Assembly: GCA_964036195.1 (NCBI GenBank)
Contig: OZ038453.1
Span: 7,455,469-7,519,468 of the forward strand
DNA from: Sphaerolaimus hirsutus
Taxonomy: Eukaryota > Nematoda > Chromadorea > Monhysterida > Sphaerolaimidae
Direction of reading: 5' to 3'
Length of the DNA stretch: 64,000 nucleotides
In this document: positions 58,390 to 64,000 of the stretch, one piece after another
How the letters are laid out: the number at the start of each line of letters is the position of its first letter
Position numbering within the stretch: the first letter of the stretch is position 1
Notes under the pieces: generated by a model
Told to the model about the DNA's origin: nothing
The model's database searches: none
The model's input: the letters and a program-made list of their open reading frames with translations, nothing else
Position numbers and translations under genes: made by a program

Positions 58390-60140
58390 ATGGCAATCTC
58401 TCTCGAAAAAGTATTAAAAATTTTAAGTATTTTTTCCAAAACATCTTTTCAAATTTTACCCCTGCTTACAGGCTATATAACCTGGAAAGCATATGTTGAA
58501 CCAGAGAGTATGTTCGGTGTGGAGGTTACTGGACTAGACAAACAGCATCTTATTGAGATAGACAAAATATATACTCAAACGATGAAAATATGTATTGGTC
58601 TGCCAAAATCATGCAGCAACAGCTTGTTGCTACTAGACATTGGTGGCATCCTTCCCTTGGATAAATACCACCAACGAGTTCTTACAAATGACATCTATAT
58701 GAATCACATAAACAAAAATAGATGGCTAGTAAGAGCGCATGAAGTCGATCAGCAGGTGGCTGGGAATAATCGTCTGTACATTGACAACACAAATGAGATG
58801 CTAGTGCAAAAAAGCATGATAGTTGTCTCATTAATAGGATCAACTACTAAACACCTTCCCGGTCACATCTGGCACTGTATTTTTGATGACACTTGTGACA
58901 TCCTTTCTCCAGCTCTATGGTGCACCAGAAGCTGAAACTTGAGGGAAATATTGACAGAACCCCCCTCTACTTCGCATGAATTTGTGGGGTCGCAATTTGG
59001 ATATGTGTATCAAATTGCATCTTTAATCGCTTTATTTCACATTAATCGCACATTTTCTACACTACTGTTTGTTTTTGAACCAGAAACCAGTGACGGACCC
59101 GATGGAACAGTTTATTTTGTCAATGAAATGAAATTGAACCGCGGCAACTGGGAATTAAGTGAGTCGCCGGAGGCTGCCCTGAGGAGGTATAGTAGGGGAG
59201 GGTGTTGTCTATACTCCCCCCAAATTGCAGATCTTTATCACCCCCACAGCTGGAGGTACAGCATCCAAAGTGTCACAAAATAAAGTGGGTGCCGGAGCTA
59301 TGCGGGACACTCAAAAAGTCAAAAAAAAACTTTGCGTATATGGCAACCCACCCTGTAGCGGGTCGCCGTGGCCTCCCCCATTGATGCAGCGTAGAGGGGG
59401 GTTGCAAGTATATACCCACCCATTTTCAGCTTTCTACTCCACCCGCAGCGGGAGTTAGGGCACCCAGAGTGAAATCAAAAATAGGGTGCCGGACCTGACT
59501 GGGAAGGTGTTTACAATGAGGAAACTGGATGTGAAACAACAGATTCAAAGAATGCGTACACAGAAGATAAAGTGTAAAATTCATGAGGAAACAGCTCTGG
59601 ATAGTAGAGGGAGACAGATGGACCAATTGGAGATATGCAACATCCACTACAATGAGAAAAATAGGCTGGCTGCCGGATATAATGCACTACGGACCAGAAA
59701 TGGGAAGTGTCGAAAAATATGTCAATTCTGCTCTGATGACAAGGTGAAAATAGTTGCAACCCTACACCATATCATGAACATATGTAAATGGAACACAAGG
59801 GAGAGGGCAAACCTCGTTAACATACCATGCAGTATCCCATGTAAATGGAGCACTAACACATTAGGTAAAGAGACCTGTCACGCACATAGGTGTGGTGTGG
59901 ACGGCATGATTCGAAAATGTATAACCCAGATAACAGATAGATAGTTATTAAGATCCCAGATAATAAACAGACTGTACAGATTGTGTGGTATACTACCTGA
60001 AGACCCTGGAAGTGTATGGTAAGGTTGCCAATACCGCAACTACGCTGTGCAAATCCAGGGGGGTGGCTAGTGAGAGGGGCGTAATCCCGTAAGGGGTATG
60101 GCCCTAGATCTCATTTACATTAAATAAATAAATAAATTTT
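58390..60140 (+). pseudogene. 3' part of a non-LTR retrotransposon (LINE), degraded
   Basis: The frame at 58390-58935 resembles the region after the reverse-transcriptase domain (Tyr-containing EIDKIYTQTMKICIGLPKS then LLLLDIGGILPLDKY). The frame at 59486-59944 has the C-terminal zinc-knuckle pattern (CQFC ... HHIMNIC). The two are in separate frames with stops between. It ends in AAATAAATAAATAAA (about 60123), a typical simple-repeat LINE tail. The 5' end is missing. The stretch 58939-59160 is open but unlike the rest, and its origin is unclear. Confidence 0.6.
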
Positions 60141-60570
60141 TCAATTTTAGAATCGTTTTTATTACTTTTCAAATTTTCCAATTTTTTTGTAACTTTTCGA
60201 TTTTTTTGCATTAAATTATTGCATTTTTAAATTTTTGGTATGACTTTTGAATACTTTTACAGAGTTATGTTTTACAGAGTTACCACTGTTATATGCATTG
60301 CTACTAAACAAAAAATTCATGTGAATATGGTATTTTTTAATTAAGTTTCTGCATTTTTCCTAATTTTGAACAAAAATCACCAAAAAAATTTGAAAACGTT
60401 TTCGAATTTTGAATCTTTTGAAAAAGTCAATTTATATGTATTTTTTCACTGCGTGATCCAAAATTCGAAAAGTCCTAAAAAATTCAAAAATTTGAAAACG
60501 TTTTCGCATGTTTGGAATCTTTTTTGCGATCGTTATCCAGGTCCGATTCAGATTACAACCATTTGCTCAC

Positions 60571-60765
60571 CTGGAGTCTGCATCCAGATTCTGTTATTTT
60601 GACAGTGAATTGATAATTTTCGGCGTCAGACAAAGGTCGACTACAAATTTCTGATACATTCCTAGCAAGCAAATATGATTTTTTGGCGCAAAACTGATCA
60701 TATTCCTTTCTACAATTCATGTTCAATAGTTGATTGGTCGCTAGCTGTGCCAATGCCTGGATGCC
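60571..60765 (-). CDS. Cys-rich exon homologous to the exon at 11956-12162
   Basis: Acceptor TTTCCAG| at 60766, donor CAG|GTGAGC at 60570, phase 0 to 0, 65 codons. Shares the four cysteines and much of the spacing with the 12-kb exon: FCAKKSYLLAR versus FCSKKKYLVAT, ICSRPL versus VCTRPI, YQFTVKITESGC versus YEFTAKIRESTC. It probably belongs to a second gene of the same family; neighbouring exons were not found, and the LINE lies just downstream. Confidence 0.6.
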
Positions 60766-60810
60766 CTGGAAAGTTAGTGCGAGTGATGCCTGCATGCAAT
60801 TCCATTTTAC

Positions 60811-61490
60811 ATACCATATTTGCTTGTTCCCAGTTCCCCCTTGAATAATCCCCCCTAGAATAATCCCCCCCCCTGTAAGACGAGTGGGGAAATAATAATT
60901 CCCCCCTTTAAAGATTTGATTAATATGTTGTACCTAATTTTGGCAAACATGGCACGTTATTGTGTTTATAAACCATATTTACATCAAAAAATGCAACAAA
61001 AACCACCATGTATAAGACTGTATACCGTATATCCTTTCGTCAGAAGTTTTTGAGGGGGGAGTTATTCAAGAGGGGGGAGTTATTCAAGGGGGGAGTTATT
61101 TTTTCGTCAGTATTTCCAGTAAAATGTTTGATAAATTTACTGCACAAATGGGGTTAATTTGGTAACATAAATCATTTGTAGGAATACAAAATTGACAATT
61201 AAAGCAATGAAAACAATGTTAGTGAACTCTAGCTGCAAGATATTCCATATATTTACATATTAAATACATAAAACATTGTTTGTAAATGTGAAATGTGATG
61301 AAATGTTTCTACCCATCAAAGTGGGGGGGAGTTATTCGAGGGGGGAGTTGTTTTTCCCTCACACTCACAAGAGGGGGGACTTAATCGAGAGGGGGGAGTT
61401 GTTTTTCCCTCACACTCACAAGAGGGTGGACTTAATTGAGAGGGGGGAGTTATTCGAGAGGGGGGACATATTCGAGGATATACAGTATAA
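60811..61490. mobile_element. Cluster of degenerate C/G-rich MITE fragments
   Basis: Left: CATATTTGCTTGTTCCCAG with CCCCTTGAATAATCCCC repeats to about 60915. Right: CCGTATATCCTTTCGTCAG (61024) to GGGGACATATTCGAGGATATACAGTA (61489), with GAGGGGGGAGTTATTCGAG repeats. ORFs over it are compositional. Confidence 0.5.
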
Positions 61491-61770
61491 TATATAGACT
61501 TATATATGTACGTAGGCAGTATAATAAACGGGGCAAGCCTGATAGGCACATCTGCCTGATATGCACTGTTGTGAATTTGACATTTATGTGAATGAGATCT
61601 AGTGATCACTTCTGATAGTTTTGAGATTTAAGTTTAGTTATGAGAGTAATAGACAGCTTTCAGGATTTCCAAATAAATAAAGGCACAAAAAGACTTATAG
61701 ACCCATATACTTTAATATGTTTATTTAATATAAACTTTCGACAAAATTGATAAAAAATCTGACAGTAATT

Positions 61771-62068
61771 TTAATTTACTTGTGCTTTTTCATAACTGCA
61801 CAGAAAAAACCGGCAGGCATCGGACAATTTCATTTTGTCTACATCAGACCCATTTTTCAACCATTCTGGCGGAGTCAATCTAATTTGACCATCCGACCAA
61901 AATTTGTTGCACGTCGGGTGCGGTTTTTGCATTTCAACTTCCATACGGGCAATTTCCTTCAGCAATTTGCAACCTTAAAAAATAAAAGTTTAATTTAGAA
62001 AAATTATTTACAACTTCAATCAAAATAATCTCTCTAATAAACACACTTTCGATGCCAACATCCGACAT
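61771..62068 (-). CDS. Small 74-residue protein, two exons
   Basis: ATG at 62068; exon 1 62068-62047, a 73-bp intron (GTGTGT...TTTAAG), exon 2 61973-61771, stop TAA. Starts MSDVGIESCKLLKEI and contains HPTCNKFW, RLTPPEWLK and DACRFFLCSYEKAQ. Four cysteines and a conserved-looking length suggest a small soluble protein (perhaps intracellular, as there is no signal peptide). No family recognised. It is divergently paired with the gene at 62247. Confidence 0.7.
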
Positions 62069-62246
62069 ATTGGACGAATTTGAAATTTTTATTTTTTGTT
62101 AAAAATTAAGAATTGATACGGAACATTTTTTTTACAGAATGCTTCGTATGTCAACAATGTGTGATGTTTCCACTCTATTGTCATAAAATTGACACACAAG
62201 TAAGAAAATCAACCAAAAAATTGTTGATTAGAATCCATTTTTTATA
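62069..62246. promoter_or_regulatory. Bidirectional promoter region
   Basis: 178 bp between the start codons of two divergent genes. A/T-rich with no clear TATA box; GTATGTCAACAATGTG and TGTCATAAAATTGACAC are partly palindromic segments. The call is by position only. Confidence 0.5.
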
Positions 62247-63976
62247 ATGGAGGATCAACAAAATAATAAACAACTGGAACAACAGATTTTCAATGGTTTC
62301 TGTTACACTGTGCGCCAGCATGTCAACACATGCCACAGATGTGGGCCGTTTCTGAAAGAAATTTGCGCGGAAGTTGTCAAGCGCGAAGATCAAAACAAAG
62401 TGTTGGCATCAAAATTATTGAACTTGAAGGATCAATTCGCAAAGCTGAGTTTGACTCATGACAAATGTGACATCATAAAGCAAGAGTTTGCATTGCTTAA
62501 AGAGAAATTGGCACAGGTCCTTTCAACTCATTTCAACATTGATTCAAAATAATAAAATTGAATAGAAAATCCAATTTATAATTTGTTTAAAATAATACTC
62601 TTAAGATTCAATAATATTTTTTCAAAAATAAAAAATGAAAATTTCATTTGAATTTGTCTAAAAATTTTTAGTTTGAAGAAACACATGTGCCACAGAAACA
62701 CAGGCCAGTGCATGCAGCCAGTGGAAGAATTGGTTGTAGATTGAATGTAGATGAAATTTCCATTGGGTATGAACACTGGTGTTGCCAAAGTTGTGAAAAT
62801 GGTGGCAAAATTGAATGCTGTAATGCGTCAGCACTAATTGGAAAAGTCTGTTTCAATGACTGATCAAATTTTGGAAATTTAAATATTAAATTACAAAATC
62901 ACAAAAAAAACAAATTTTGTAGACATCCAACGCCGATCTGGTGGGTATTGCCCAGAGAATGCAAATTTTGACTTCCACTGGGCAAGAACGAGGAATGAAA
63001 GCAGAATTTGAAATCAAAAATCAATTCATGTCGAAATTTAAGGTCTTTTTCTGTTTGAAATTTAATTTAACTTATTAAATTTGAAAAACTCATGAAAATC
63101 ATTTTACAATGATACGCATAGGTCCCACGAGTGCGCCATTTTGATTCCATTCAAAAGGAACATGTTCAGCCACAGGGCTTGCACCCAATGCAATTGATGC
63201 ATCAAATCAAAGATAAGAATATGGGTTCTGGATTTTATCAGAATAGAGGGCATTTTTCCAGGGGCCATCACAGGGGAAATTTCAAAATGCTTAGAGGGTA
63301 CCACGGGAAAAGACATTTTCGTGGCAATTGCGGCTGAGGGTTTCCATACCAAAAGTCATTCGGAAAAACGTTGACTGAATGTGACCCGTACAGTGAAGAG
63401 GTCAGAAATTTTAATAAATGTTTACTTAAAATTTGTCTAAAAAATAAATGAATAAATTTTGATTAAAATAATTTTAATAAAAAATATATACATATATATA
63501 TATATATAATTAAATAATAACCAAATCATTTATAATTCAAATAAATTTTCAAACAAACTTATTATTTCTGTAAATTAATAGTCTCTTACTTAAAAATTCA
63601 TTTTTCTGTTTTCAGTGGAATGAAGTCTTTCAAGCGTCAAAACAAAATCCTGACTTTGGTGTATTCGGACCAGAATATGGTGAACAAAAAAGTGAATTCA
63701 AATTGCAAAATGACACAAAGCCGAATAGATTTGCAATCCCATTTGAACCGAAAAAGTCTGTTTTGCAAACATTTCATTGATTAATTTAATTTAGAAATTA
63801 TATTTTTAAAATATTTTTGAAAAATTATCTAAATCTCTATAAAAATTCTTTTTTATTTCACTCCTATAAAAGGTAATTTTAAATACCATTCTAGGATATC
63901 AATTCATCAAAGTGAAATCACAACGGACCCCAATGACATTTATGCACTGGTACACTCCATGGTTCAGAAAGAATAA
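62247..63976 (+). CDS. Coiled-coil / Cys-rich / RGG-like protein, six exons, with in-frame TGA
   Basis: Exons 62247-62516, 62672-62845, 62923-63042, 63122-63400, 63616-63755, 63895-63976; phases fit throughout, about 354 codons. Donors are unusually uniform (GTCC, GTCT, GTCA). Residues 1-90: CHRC pair then a coiled coil; 91-148: Cys-rich (WCCQSCENGGKIECC); exon 4: Gln/His-rich then RGG-like (YQNRGHFSRGHHRGN, YHGKRHFRGNCG); the end is polar. TGA at 63335-63337 lies within exon 4, yet the same frame continues for 21 sense codons to a good donor and on through two more exons. The stop may be a sequencing error, a nonsense allele or a recoded codon. Function unknown; possibly RNA-binding. Confidence 0.7.
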
Positions 63977-64000
63977 TCAAAGAAATTGAAAGAGCACGGT

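Noticed and set aside
61276..61609. Pro/Ser- or Gly/Glu-rich ORFs on both strands
   Set aside because: They translate GAGGGGGGAGTTATTCGAG repeats of a degenerate MITE.
62668..62856. Minus-strand ORFs over exon 2 of the last gene
   Set aside because: The plus-strand frame has matching splice phases with four other exons and a coherent Cys-rich composition; the minus frames have no context.
63335..63337. Calling the in-frame TGA a selen­ocysteine codon
   Set aside because: No SECIS element can be examined within the window and no selenoprotein family is recognised; kept only as an open finding.

Overview
This is low-GC nuclear DNA from an animal. It has spliced genes with GT...AG introns (many only 70-300 bp), secreted and membrane proteins with animal-type domains, a LINE fragment, several families of non-autonomous DNA transposons and two 200-N gaps. 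No bacterial features are present. The species cannot be fixed from the sequence. A marine invertebrate is likely, and appendicularian tunicates are one group to compare because transposon-made introns with odd splice sites are reported there, but this is inference.

Layout. (1) Positions 1-9668, plus strand: an SLC10 (P3/SLC10A3-like) transporter, 11 exons, lacking only its N-terminus. (2) 9962-12162, minus strand, convergent with it: the last four exons of a small cysteine-rich protein. (3) 13354-14854: two back-to-back hAT-type MITEs sharing one 8-bp target. (4) 16342-19215, plus: exons of a Pro-rich, probably secreted protein, separated by transposons. (5) 19.5-38 kb: almost all repeats (hAT-like MITEs, families ending in ACCGTATTT, a GGCCGGGGACC family, a 2.3-kb transposon also found at 5.8 kb, and a gap at 26383-26582). 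(6) 38634-43770, plus: a dermatopontin-like secreted protein, 8 exons, complete. (7) 44282-54442, minus: exons of a secreted Cys-rich protein, from a signal-peptide exon at 54.4 kb to an exon at 44.3 kb. (8) 58.39-60.14 kb: 3' part of a non-LTR retrotransposon. (9) 60571-60765, minus: an exon homologous to one at 12 kb. (10) 61771-62068 (minus, 74 aa) and 62247-63976 (plus, 6 exons): two compact genes diverging from a 178-bp shared promoter region.

The main result is a set of introner-like elements. Palindromic MITEs with termini like GCCACTCCCAGACCCTGTAAA or GCCAGTTCCGCAAAATGAG occupy whole introns in at least four unrelated genes on both strands. They sit between degenerate 8-bp target-site duplications of the form NNNCAGGT. 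The left copy supplies the donor (CAG|GT) and the right copy the acceptor (NNNCAG|), so splicing restores the pre-insertion reading frame. Some copies give apparently non-canonical sites (GG donor at 828, CTG at the right junction near 3791), and one GCGCC-rich MITE supplies an acceptor beside a 20-nt microexon.

All gene models were assembled by hand from reading frames, splice signals and intron phases. Transcript data are needed to confirm them.
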